From: Corinectria fuckeliana | Lineage: Eukaryota > Ascomycota > Sordariomycetes > Hypocreales > Nectriaceae | DNA length: 38,090 bases | Reading direction: 5' to 3' | NCBI GenBank assembly: GCA_019137255.1 | Contig: WPDH01000473.1 | Coordinates: 1,395 to 39,484 of the forward strand | Shown here: positions 1-10,572 of the stretch, one piece after another | Layout of the letters: each line of letters begins with the position of its first letter | Numbering within the stretch: the stretch's first letter is position 1 | The notes under the pieces: generated by a model | Seen by the model: only the letters and a program-made list of their open reading frames with translations | What the model was told of the DNA's origin: nothing | The model's database searches: none | Position numbers and translations under genes: made by a program

Positions 1-1360
<1,360 letters not shown>

Positions 1361-1369
1361 ATATTATTT

Positions 1370-1425
1370 GCACCGGGGCTGGTGCGAGATGTCACGTGAT
1401 CTTAGGTGCACCAGGGCTGGTGCAC
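1370..1425. repeat. Paired GC-rich palindromes at the isochore edge
   Basis: Two related palindromes lie just inside the GC-balanced sequence. The second (1406-1425) is GTGCACCAG, a 2-base spacer, then CTGGTGCAC, a perfect 9-bp stem. The first (1370-1385) is the same motif with one mismatch in the stem. A TCACGTGA palindrome lies between them. They could be the end of a transposon whose body is the AT-rich block, or a protein-binding boundary; the sequence does not decide. Confidence 0.6.
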
Positions 1426-1578
1426 GTATAGCTCGCCGCACTAGCAGCCATTGCAGGACCGGATTAATAGTCAGGCCGGGTTGGTATTTCGTAGGATGCA
1501 TGTGACTGAAGGTCACGTGTGCTGTACACTCATTACACATCTGCATCGTCAACATTTGGATACACCATAAGCCAATAC

Positions 1579-3085
1579 ATGTCCACCAAGTCCCCAGTCC
1601 ATCGCCATTGCGCCTTCATGAACCGCCCGACGACCGAACTGCTCGACGCCTTTATCGAGGGCTGGCTCGAGTCCATTGCGAACCCCCCGGGCCACTTCAA
1701 GTCGTTGACAGCGCATTGCGACGCAACGAGACCCTCAAACTCTCCCAGCCAGAAGCCCATCTGGGACGACATGCCTACGCCTCCATCTTCGCCGACGCTG
1801 ACCTAACGAGACCGCAGGTCCCCAAAGAAGACTCGACGCGACGACAACACCGACGAATCCTGCACCAACCCGTTTGATCCGGGCTTTACACACGACAGCC
1901 CGTTTGACAATGACAATGACAATGACGAGACGCCGAGCGCCTCCTCTCGAACCCACAATCTCCCCGCCATGAGCTTGCCTGCTCGTCCTCTCCTGGGCCA
2001 AACTCCCAGCCTCCCCTCTACGTCCTCTGCGCCATCAGCCACTCGTTCGTCCAGCGTCCGTTCCATGAGCCCCGTCAAGCGATCTTCTCTCCAGCTCCTC
2101 AAAAAGCCAATACACTACGTCTCCATTGATGACGATCCGACCACGCAGCTTCCCGACGACATCTTGCCGATCTACGACCGCGTAACAGACATTGTCAATC
2201 GCGAAGGCTTCCTGCCACGGGCAGTCGAGGAAAAGATGCAAGCTATACATTGGAGAAACACGGTTAAAGACCACTGGTTCTTCGACGACGCCGGATCCGC
2301 CGCCCATCACATGCAAGAGTTCATTACTCTCTGTGACATTGAACAGGCCGCCAAAGCTTGCCAGACGGAAGAGGCTTCCGAGTCAGCCTGGAACCTCGAA
2401 GTCCATGGGCCGTTGCTGAAACTGGCCTTGGCCCCCTTTTCCTCGTTGTCTCGCGACATTCTGACGCAGGCACGAATAAGCAAACCTTTTGTTCCCGAGA
2501 TGCAGGCTGCCTCTCATTACGAATTTGCGCGCTCCAAGATGATTGACTGGGGCATTCGAGTGGTCCGCCTCCCTCGGCACGGATTCGTCATGTACTGTTG
2601 GGTCTGCCGTTTACTCAGCGATGCGTGAACCAGACTACCTACGGGCCCGTGAGATTTGACCCCGTTGGCATTTCCATAGAGACCAAGGTAGGCACCGGCG
2701 CAACCGAAGAAGCGAAGCTACAGCTGGGCGTCTGGGTGGCGGCTTGGCATCAGCGTATGAGCATGTTGATCAATACGCCTCGACTGTCTGATCCTGGACT
2801 CATCATCACGCTTCCTCTAATCCTCATTATAGAGCATGAGTGGCGCCTTTTGTTTGCATGTGACAAGGGCGATAGAATTGTAGGCAATCCGTTCCTACTT
2901 CCTATTCCTACGCCGGCTGACCTATCACTATGTAGGAAATCATTGAAGACATGACCATAGGCGATACGAAAGGCTTAGTGGGTGTATATACCATTCTTGC
3001 CACGATGAGAGTTCTTGCTTCCTGGATGCAAGATGAGTATGGGCCCTGGATAGAAAGATGGCTTGGTGTGTCGGAAGCTTTATAA
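1579..3085 (+). pseudogene. PD-(D/E)XK nuclease-like fungal gene, decayed
   Basis: Recognised by the layout of the fungal PD-(D/E)XK nuclease-like family (PDDEXK_12 type): a disordered Ser/Pro-rich N-terminus, then AWNLEVHGPLLKLAL at about 2388-2432, then KMIDW, which supplies the acidic residue, then SIETK (the E-x-K pair), then QLGVW, a hydrophobic strand and GHEW-like EHEWRLLF. The C-terminal IGDTKGLVGVYTILATMRVL block is reached by a phase-0 intron at 2880-2935 (GTAGGC...TATGTAG), ending at a stop at 3083-3085. Breaks: an in-frame TAA at 1804-1806, in a context compatible with CAA to TAA by a C-to-T change, and a frameshift near 2600 between KMIDW and the SIETK block. The first ATG that keeps the long frame is at 1579. 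A second, intact member of the family lies at 20603-22033 but is very different in sequence. Biological role in fungi is not established. Confidence 0.75.
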
Positions 3086-3634
3086 CAGAATATTCACTGT
3101 TGGGTTGCATGTAAGTGCCACAACCGTAGATGACTCTATATACTTGTGCGTTTGCGAGTTCGCAACCATGAGAGTCCGCAAACACTTCCTGGGTCCTCCC
3201 GGGCTTCGCGAAGGATATCCGAACGTACAATCCGCTTCCGCTGTCATTTTTCTTCCACTTTCTGCATGAGGCAACACCAATTTCCGCAGCCCATTAACCC
3301 AAGGTATCAAGCAAGGGCTGGTAGCGTAGTCTGCCGGTGAGTCTGTCTGTACCACTCCTTGTAGCAGTTCGACCACCCACAACCATATTGCAGTTCATGT
3401 TCACGTCCATGGCGTGGTACGCGTACAGCCAGCTGGTGGTTTTCACGATCCTGGTCATGAAGAGGTCGTGTCCAGCGCCCTCCTGTGTAGGAGCATGTTC
3501 AAGTTTTCGTTCGTCAGCGTGTACATCATCCTGATCATCATCGTGTCGTGCGCGGGCACGGGGTGCTCTACTGGTCCTCGGTCTCGGTATCGTCGTCATC
3601 GCCGGAGTCGTCCGAGTTCGACCTCCACGTCCGA
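3086..3634. other. Intergenic, no gene recognised
   Basis: Ordinary-composition sequence with only short overlapping open frames on both strands, none with a recognisable motif or consistent codon use. Nothing else seen before the hexamer array begins. Confidence 0.5.
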
Positions 3635-3905
3635 GTTCGTGTTCTCATTCGTGTCCTTGTTCTCGTTCGTGTCCTTGTTCTTGTTCTTGTCCGTGTCCTT
3701 ACCCGTGTCCGTGTCCGTGTTCTTGTTCTTGTTCTTGTCCGTGTTCTTGTCCGTGTTCTTGTCCGTGTCCGTATCCGTGTTCTCGTTCTTGTCCGTGTTC
3801 TTGCCCGTGTCCGTGTCCTTGTTCTTGTCCGTGTCCTTGTCCGTGTCCTTGTCCGTGTCCTTGTCCGTGTCCTTGTCCGTGTCCTTGTTCGCGTTCTCGT
3901 TCTTG
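3635..3905. repeat. Hexanucleotide array (TGTCCG / TGTTCT / TGTCCT)
   Basis: About 270 bp built of hexamers of the form TGTYCK. Because the unit is a multiple of three, several frames stay open on both strands (SV/LF dipeptides on plus, RT and GHGQ runs on minus), which should not be mistaken for genes. It lies directly downstream of where the minus-strand gene of island 1 ends. Confidence 0.9.
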
Positions 3906-3966
3906 ACGATGGACTCTGTTGCAAGCTTGGGGGTTGAATTCAGAAGTGTGAAAAGCTCTCGATTTC

Positions 3967-6165
3967 CTAGCTAAAAGAGGGACGAATTGAGGATCTAAAT
4001 ACATCAATTTGGGCTCCTAGGAAATCCGTACAAGGTTGTAGAAAGTCGGCTGCCTTCGTCACCAGTGGGGCTAGGATCACGATGATCATCGTGAGGTCAG
4101 GCCACCTGTGGGTCATCCGGGCCAGAATGGTGATGAACAGGGGCGGTGACGATGATATAGAAGATTCCGTATCGCGATTATGATCCCGAATTGTGACAGA
4201 CTCCATCTCATTCTCGGCCTCGGTGTCATACTCGTCCCACTCCTCGTCCAACTTCAGCCTCGTCCAGTCGGTGGTGCCCTCTGTCCCGTCCGTGACGGAA
4301 GCGAGTTTGGCCTTCACGACGGTCAACCGGTCCGACTTGCAGTGGACCACCGCCTTCGTGCTCTTGCGGGAGACACATGTCACGATGGCGAACCTGGACA
4401 CCTTCTTGCTAGGGTTAACGCCCTCATCCACTCGTGGTTGTCCAGCTGCAAGTCCATGTTCGAGGTCGACTTCTTGTGCTTCTCTAAGTCCTTGCACACG
4501 TCCCAAGACACGGTCCTCCCCACGCAATGCTTGCAGACCTGGCTCTTGCTCTCGCACATGTTGATATAGATGTACGTGTACACGATGCTGGTCGGGTATT
4601 TGGCCATGTTCTCGTTCCTGATGCTCTCGGTGTCGGGTACGGTTCAACTGGTTTTCGTGCCGAGGACGGGTTCCGATCATGATGACGCTCCTCTACACCG
4701 TCCCGTACGACGCCGTGCTCCTGGCCAGGGCCGGGCCCCCGTGGGTGACCGTGGTCCCGGGTGCTGTTATGCTCATGTTCCCGATAAAGATCAACCTCGA
4801 GCGCGTGTTCGGGTCTCTGATGACGTCCTTGAACCACCGCACGTCCGAGCAGGTGACGGAGCTGTACCAGTCGAGCCCGAGCTCGATGATGAGCTCGATC
4901 GGGATCATGCCTCTGTTCACGACCAGACTCGTGATCGTGCAGGCCTTCTTGACCATGTCCGCGGGCGACGATTAGCTCAGGATCGACTCCATGTCCTTGT
5001 ATGTACCCGATATCTCGTGGATGTTCACGTCGGAGTACCTGTTGCCGCGGTAGTAGATGACGGCAACACCGCCTGATGATGGGGCCATCGTCTAGGCCCC
5101 CCTCGTCCGTCCCCATGAGCGTGTCGATCCCCTTCTGGTACATGACCTTGGTAGTCTCCGTCAATGCGGTTGAGCACGCCAACGGGATGGTGTTCCTGGG
5201 CGCGGTGGTGAAGGGGAGCGCGACGTTCCTCGGCGATGCGATCCTGATCATGTTGTCGACGATTGCCACGCACGACTTCCAGTACGAGTTCGACGTCATC
5301 ACCTGTACATCTGCTTCCACGACTTCGGCTTCAGGAGCATGCCGTACATCTCCCTGAACGTCATCCTGGTCAAGACTGCCGGTCGATCCTGGGGCTGATC
5401 CTGGGGCTGATCCTGTTAGCGACCGTAACCTCGTACACGCTCCTGAAGACGGACCTGGATGGGTTCTCGATCCGGAACTTGAGCCACCTCGCGTCCAGCT
5501 CTAGCTTCCCGGCCGGGGTCATGTGCGCCCACATCCACTCGTCGCCGTCGAAGTCGAGGTTGGCCAGGTTGCATAGCTCGAGTGGGGTCCTGACCGAGTT
5601 CACGCCGGGGGATCCGGGTGTAACCCTGACCGGGACCGTGCTGTCGGGGCCCTGCGAGGAGTACCTCCCGATCACGATCACGTACGTGTGGAGCGCCCTG
5701 TCCATGACCATCTTCGAGATCTCGACCCAAACGGCGTCCGTCATCTCGTACTTGTCGATCCTCCAGAACTTGATCCCGGCCATGGGGGACGCCACGAGCC
5801 TCGAGCTGTTCAGGGGCCTGTACCCATTGTTCTGCTTCCTCAAAATCCCCCTCTTGGTCGCCATCTTGTCGTAGCACTGCTTCGCCATGTCCGCCGCGGT
5901 CTTCTCCCGTTCATGACCATCTGGTTTATCAAGTTCGAGTTCGAGTTCGAGGATATGACGTCGTCCTTCTTCGCAGACCCGTTCGTGATGAGGTACGTGC
6001 CGTCCGGCGGGTTCCTATACTGGGGCACCATGCAGTACTCGTGTTCGTTGCAGGGCTTGTTCCTCTGCACGTCCTCGATGGTGGCGTCGACGATGTCGAT
6101 GTTCTCGACCATGGGGATGCCCCTGACCACCGACCCGTCTTTGATCTTCCTCCTGATGTTGTGCG
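3967..6165 (-). pseudogene. Island 1: divergent RNA polymerase largest-subunit-like gene, broken
   Basis: Read on minus from about 6165 to 3967. In order: a lysine/arginine-rich start with RGIPMVENIDIVD; GTYLITNGSAKKDDVIS (about 6010-5950); KRGILRKQ and SSRLVASP (about 5850-5790); VPVRV then PLELCNLANLDFDGDE, with DFDGDE at 5538-5555; SPRN and CSTALTETTKVMYQ (about 5245-5140); WFKDVI with RDPNT (about 4850-4810); ESIRNENMAKYPTS and a cysteine pair CKHC (about 4620-4520); an acidic stretch near 4270-4210. NxDFDGDE is the Mg-binding signature of beta-prime/Rpb1 subunits, and the preceding KRG..R / SR.V and following SPRN blocks fall in a plausible order. At least three frameshifts (near 5915, 5350, 5070) and an in-frame TAA near 4972 break it. 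Codon use is GC-ending with many AGG and ATG, unlike flanking genes. Island 2 carries a homologous copy. It could come from a large DNA virus, a cytoplasmic plasmid or an unknown source; the family call is inference. Confidence 0.45.
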
Positions 6166-6216
6166 CTGCGACAGACGTAGAGCCAGCTGAACCCGGACGA
6201 GACTCCGATTGCCATC

Positions 6217-6348
6217 ATGAACGTGCTCAGAAACACGAACGTCAACAGGTGCGTGACGTGCGGCTTGAGCAAGGACCCGGAGACGGCCGACTTGGTCCGC
6301 ACGAGCTTGGGCTTCGACGAGCTCCTGGAGCTAAAAGGTGATGAGTAA
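6217..6348 (+). CDS. Island 1 divergent small CxxCG protein (partial?)
   Basis: A 43-residue frame from ATG 6217 (frame open from 6181) to TAA 6346-6348, head-to-head with the minus-strand gene, whose reading fades out about 50 bp away. It contains NRCVTCGLSKDP followed by LGFDELLEL. The same pattern, VCNICGESKDP then LGLHE, occurs in the same place and orientation in island 2, which argues that it is a real gene part. The stop codon overlaps a GTAAGT (6345-6350), a consensus fungal 5' splice site, so the frame could be a first exon. RC.TCGLS recalls the N-terminal zinc motif of Rpb1, but the CPGH part is absent and the strand is opposite to DFDGDE. Function unknown. Confidence 0.4.
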   Translation: MNVLRNTNVNRCVTCGLSKDPETADLVRTSLGFDELLELKGDE

Positions 6349-6362
6349 GTGACAGTGAGGAG

Positions 6363-6590
6363 GTGAGTATACCGTACGGGCTAGCAAAGCCACTGCTCGA
6401 TGGGGAGCCCAAGGACCTGCTGGAGGTCACGCGCATAGCGCTCGACGACATGTCGTACACTCTCTCTCTGACGCTGGAGCACCTTGCCAAATATCAGCGC
6501 GATGGAGAGGCCTTGATCCCAGACCAAGCAGGCGTCCTGGGCAAAGGTTACAAGTCCGAGAACCTGCAAGGCGACGGTGGCCGACCGTAG
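6363..6590 (+). CDS. Uncharacterised ORF or exon after the CxxCG gene
   Basis: An open frame on plus with no ATG at its start (it opens at GTG), so it is either an internal exon or a gene remnant. The translation has normal-looking, non-repetitive composition with an amphipathic stretch (DLLEVTRIALDDMSYTLSLTL) and ends at a stop at 6588-6590. It lies 14 bp after the stop of the CxxCG frame, and a GTGAGT at its own start could be a splice donor instead. I do not recognise the family. Confidence 0.25.
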   Translation: MSIPYGLAKPLLDGEPKDLLEVTRIALDDMSYTLSLTLEHLAKYQRDGEALIPDQAGVLGKGYKSENLQGDGGRP

Positions 6591-6650
6591 AGATACACTA
6601 GGCAGATTTGTGAACCGCGGGGTAGCAGAGCAAGGCGGACTCTGCCCAGG

Positions 6651-6700
6651 CTGCCCAGGCTCCTCTGGCTCCTCTGGCTCCTCTGGCTCCTCTGGCTCCC
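6651..6700. repeat. 9-bp microsatellite (CTCCTCTGG)n
   Basis: About five tandem copies of a 9-bp unit, translating to Gly-Ser-Ser on plus. No gene is supported around it. Confidence 0.85.
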
Positions 6701-7822
6701 CTCAGTATGGCACTCTGAGGTACCCAGTACCTCCTCAGGTACATAGGAGGTCTGGTCTCGTCTCTGCAATGGTCTCGGCCAGTGGTCAGTGGTGGGAATG
6801 CGGATGTCCGCCCCCTCTTCACCTGGCTTGACCATCACGGACCAGCTGCGCCACCGCCCGTCGACACAGGTGCCCACGTTACTGCAGGGGGCCTGCGATC
6901 AACGAACACGGGAAGAGACGTTGATGATGGGTGACTACCGATTATGGGAGATACGACCTGCCCGAGTGTATGGCGGTCGTTGATAGACGTACCGACCTCG
7001 AGCGCCATGATGCGTCAAGAAGAAGTACGCAACCAAACTTGGGATCCTGCTCGCAGCAAAGCCCTGGAGATGCTGTTGTCAGGCGCTGAGCAAGCAGCTT
7101 TGAGAATCGACGACTTCTGAATGACGGTTATCGCTGTCCAACTGATCAGACGGCACGTTACTCCTCCTCGGCTGCAATGAAGTACAGGACCGAGCCGAGG
7201 CTGAAAACATGGGCTGCAACAGCAGGCTTGGTAGTTGTATGCCCTGGCAACGAGCTCCTGGCATGGTCTAGGGTGCTGCACCGCATCCTGCTGGGTGGTA
7301 ATGTAGGCACCCAGACAGTATGGACCGATACTCTGTGTACAGCTGCTGTACATACACAATCGTTCTTTGCCATCTTCTAATCTTCCCGCTGAACGACCAA
7401 GTCCAATGCGAGTACCTCCATTGGTGCGAGCAAGCAACATGACGTCGAATCTCAAGCTCGACATCTCCGGCTCGCATGCTTCCAAAGTCGTGTCGCATCC
7501 GCCACATGTCTGCTCTTGACACCGTTTAGTTTCGCTGCGTAGCTGCCTCGTAGCTATCACATAGCTCAACTCGTTGAAGACCTCGGTCTGTATCCTTGCC
7601 TCTGCCATGGGGTGCTTTCACTGCAACGCTCCCTCGTGGCCGCTTCAAGGCGGCGTTGCTATGCGAAGAGCTGCGCATTACACGTGGATTTGGCGGGGCG
7701 CTGCAGAATCGGCGTCCCCAGCCACTTAAAGAAGTCCTCAGTCCGCCCTCGCGATGCCAAGAAATGGTTCTCGCCGTTGGACTTCGCTCCACCCTACGCT
7801 ATAGCTCATGAGATTGTGCAAC
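6701..7822. other. Intergenic with no recognised gene
   Basis: Several overlapping open frames up to 197 codons on minus (7015-7608), cysteine-rich and irregular, without any motif I recognise. Given the NLR and ankyrin scraps just to the right, this may be older debris of the same kind, but nothing proves it. Confidence 0.35.
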
Positions 7823-7906
7823 CTTCAGAGGGGGCTAGAGCTCGCCGACATGACAGTTGCAGGTACTGATGGATGGACACCACTCTATATAGCATCAAGC
7901 TCTGGG
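7823..7906 (+). pseudogene. Ankyrin repeat fragment
   Basis: One recognisable ankyrin unit on plus: an LQRG-type helix end, ADMTVAGTDGWTPLYIAS, then SSG, matching the G-ADxxxxxxxGWTPLxxASxxG core. The frame loses the pattern after SSG and stops within 15 codons. Fungal NACHT-ankyrin proteins carry such repeats C-terminally, and a NACHT-like scrap lies on the other strand at 8164-8349. This is a relic, not a gene. Confidence 0.55.
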
Positions 7907-8163
7907 GTTAGCCAGCGCGACCGCGGCGGCGCTGTCATGTTGATCCGCTGAAGCTGAAGTAGCAAGGTGGTTGAACATCAGCATGGAATATGGTGGAATG
8001 TAAACCAGTGCGTCTAAAGCCATGGATTTATTCCAACAGGGGGGAGAACGATTATCCATCCACACTACGGCTTAGGGTTGAAGCGCTGTTCCGGTATCGT
8101 CTGCGGGTATTCATCCGACAACTAATATAGCACATCAATCTCGCACACTTGCCACTTACCGTC

Positions 8164-8349
8164 CTACTTGTTCTTTAGGAGAAGCCCTCTGATGACTGGC
8201 GTGGCCGTCTTCCGCTGATCAAAGCCAGAATCGCAAAAAAAGTATGCCAACGTTTTCCCATCCGTTGCGGAGAAAGAGTAGCCGGACCTCGTCGACTTCA
8301 AGCATATCCGTAGTTCATCGGCTACGAATAGACAGGACCATCCAGCCAC
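8164..8349 (-). pseudogene. NACHT-type NLR fragment
   Basis: A 61-codon minus-strand frame. DGKTLAYFFCDS followed by RKTATPVIRGLL resembles the segment of fungal NACHT NLR proteins just after the Walker A motif (GKT...LSYFFC......ATAVLRGLIY). The P-loop glycine pattern itself is lost. It starts close downstream of the stop of the HNH pseudogene on the same strand. NLRs of this kind act in heterokaryon incompatibility and immunity; here only a scrap remains. Confidence 0.5.
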
Positions 8350-9487
8350 CCTCCCAATCTAAGCTTCACCAAACGGTCCAGCTCGGTAGACCCATCTGCC
8401 TGTATGCCCTTCCCATCCATGTCCCGGAGCAACTGATCGATGTAATCCCCTGCTGCAGAGAGGTGAAGGATATGAGCAGTAGCGCTGTGGACTGCGAGAA
8501 GCCGAGGGGAAGGGGGGTCGATTGTCCGAGTATCGGTGAGACAGAGCGTTCGCCACCGAACAGCCAATGGAGAGTGTGTGTAAGTGTGATGGCGTTACGT
8601 GGCCGGTCAATATAGACACCTTCGATCAGGTGTACAACGCCGCTGTCAAACATATTGAGGATCGCGAGTGCCGGTTGTTTGTGAGGATTCTAGCACGTTA
8701 GTTAGTCATGGATGACACCGCCTCTACCGAAGAGAGACACACCAGTTCGGAACCTGCATCGGCTTTCATCAGGGAATGCGGAAGGATATGAGCCACTGCC
8801 AGGACGTCGACTGGATTAGCATCTTCTAGAAGCAGATTCCCATCATCATCTCGAGCATCATCGCCATCTCATTGCATTCGATTTGCCGCCTCTTCCAGGT
8901 CGAATTTGCGTGAGATGACACAGCGATGGCGGTCGCGGATGAGACAGGCACCCCGAAGAGCCGATACCTGGTCTGGTGTCCCGGCAAAGCCTTGCAAGTC
9001 TCCTCCCTGCACGCTCTGAACGGCGGAATGGTATGCGGGGGAGGGCTGGGGGGTCCTTTTGGTGGAAGCTTTCACTAGGAGACATCAGCAACGATTGAGG
9101 GATGAAGAGGTCAATCTATCCAGCCTTACAAGGCAGAAAGAAGTTGTCCAACAGATGGTCTGCAAAGCCAAAGAAGGGCGAGCGCAGATCCTCCAAGTCA
9201 ATGTCTTCCTCCCCGTCTATCGAGAGAGCCATGGCCCGAAAGAAGGCCTGCAGGAAGTTGTCTCGGGATTCCTCGGAAAGCGCTTATTCGTAGGTAAGGT
9301 GGACAAGTCGAGGGCGGCTATAATGATTGCTGCTACTGCTATTCGCATCCTCAAAGTACTCGACGATGTAGTAGAATCTGCGCTTCGCGTTGGTACGTTG
9401 ATCTGTTCCCAAGGGTGGCTCAGCAGAGAAATCGATGACGCCCTCGAGGGACAAATGATGGCGATGGAGAGGCGATGGAGGGGGCAT
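8322..9487 (-). pseudogene. Fungal HNH endonuclease (HNH_2 type), broken
   Basis: Read on minus: LEGVIDFSAEPP and RRFYYIVEYFEDAN (from 9487), FLQAFFRAMALSIDGEEDID, then KASTKRTPQPSPAYHSAVQ, RDRHRCVISRKFDLEEA, VAHILPHSLM, FDSGVVHLIEGVYIDRPRN, LTHTLHWLFG and a C-terminal SAAGDYIDQLLRDMDGK block ending in LGGWLDG. CVIS...AHILPHS...RN..TLTH is the HNH core of a common fungal family. Two introns are still exact: 9129-9075 (GTAAGG...TCCTAG, restoring LPLKAST across the join) and 8742-8690 (GTGTGT...CTAACTAACGTGCTAG). Lesions: in-frame TAA after HLTYE, TGA after RMQ, and loss of about 35 codons with a frame change near 8545, between the HNH core and the C-terminal block. The usual N-terminus before 9487 is not found. 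Substrate and role unknown. Confidence 0.8.
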
Positions 9488-9559
9488 TATGTTGGTCCTT
9501 GGGAAGTGGAAGAAGGAAGACGCGCCGAAGACGAAGGCGAGGCGATAGCGGCTGAGAGG

Positions 9560-9741
9560 AAACGAAGATACGACTGCAAGAAGAGATAGCCGAGGAAGTC
9601 AAGCCACTCTATCTTGGATCCGCGTCTGGGAAATTGGCGTAGTTTGGGGTGTTCAAAATCGTACTACCATCCACCGTCGAGAAAGGCTCCGTCGATGGCC
9701 GGCAAGTCGATCTTGTTGATCTTCGCCGAGCCAAAGTCCAT
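9560..9741 (-). pseudogene. Uncharacterised fragment upstream of HNH gene
   Basis: From ATG 9741 the frame reads a plausible peptide (MDFGSAKINKIDLPAIDGAF...GGW), meets TAG, then continues in frame with YDFEHPKLRQF and SKIEWLDFLGYL before fading. The regular composition suggests a coding remnant. No family recognised; it could be an extra 5' exon of the HNH gene or an unrelated scrap. Confidence 0.2.
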
Positions 9742-10146
9742 TGTGCTAACACAGCGTGAATGCGGGGAAGGGGGAGGGTCGTCTTGTTCGAGGTGTCTTC
9801 GCCGTGTCGTATCCTCTGCTAGGGCTTGCAGATCGAGCGCCCGGCCGTATGCGTGAAGAGAGAGAGGGTTGTCTTGTTCGCAATGTACCTAAACTAGCCC
9901 TTCCGAGTTAGCCCATTTGTCACGAGGGAGGATACGGCCACGACCATTACCGCATGGTGACGACCTCGCTCTGGAGCTTGGCCCAGGTGCGGCTGTTTAG
10001 GAACACGACAAAGAAGCAAACGTTGAAGCCACCGCTTTCAGAGAAGAGGATGCGACAGGGTTCCTGGTTGTGTCGAGATGCCTGCGACGAGCGCCTCTAG
10101 GACTTCGCCCTCCGATACCGTCTCAGAGCTGGATAGCACCTTCCAC
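9742..10146. other. No recognised gene
   Basis: Mixed sequence with short frames only. The left half resembles coding-strand remnants but shows no motif; the right half adjoins the truncated 3' end of the kinase-like frame. Confidence 0.3.
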
Positions 10147-10572
10147 TCAACCATGTCGTATATAGCAGTACAGCGCGTACCAGTCTTCCGGATAGTCACC
10201 GACTACACCCGAGCCGGCGAAGTCGCCTGGCTTGATGCACAACTCGTCGACGAAATAGACGTTGCGAGTCGAAAGGTCCCTCCAGACAACGCCGCGTAGA
10301 TGGATACGCGCAACGCCATCAGCGAGCCGGGCTGCCACCTCGAGCCGAGTCCGATCGTTGGGCGGGTTCGCCGGGCTATTCACGATGCGATCTCGCGAGC
10401 TGCCGCGGGCTGCCCTTGGCACAGGGTCGGAGCTGCCCAAGACAGCCGCCTCGAGGCCAAGGAAACCGAGAATGCGTTCGTGCTGTCCGAGAGGTGTGAT
10501 GATCCGGTTGCGCGAGGAGAAGAAAGAGATGAGGCGGGACATGCACCGCCCAATGTACCGCTCGGCCGTCGA
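10147..10572 (-). pseudogene. Kinase-like C-lobe (DFAGS type), truncated
   Basis: The tail of a minus-strand frame reads QHERILGFLGLE (end of the N-lobe), ARLADGVARIHLRGVVWRDL-STRN (catalytic loop, Asp and Asn kept, His replaced by Trp as in many small fungal kinases) and IKPGDFAGS (DFG replaced by DFAGS, also usual in that fungal group), then EDWYALYC before a stop. The glycine loop and the ATP-anchoring Lys are missing on the N side and the activation segment and C-lobe helices on the C side, so it cannot be an active kinase. It is in frame with the end of the conserved gene upstream, without a stop between them. Confidence 0.6.

Noticed and set aside
3414..4007. Long Ser/Val/Phe, Arg/Thr and Gly/His/Gln-rich frames around 3.4-4.0 kb
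   Set aside because: They are translations of the TGTYCK hexamer array, open because the unit is a multiple of three.
5538..5555. Cellular RNA-dependent RNA polymerase (QDE-1 type) as the source of the DxDGD motif
   Set aside because: That family has D-(L/x)-DGD followed by a hydrophobic/aromatic residue and a PGD...GSDLDGD context; here DFDGDE with a preceding KRG/SR block fits the DNA-dependent enzyme better. Not fully excluded.
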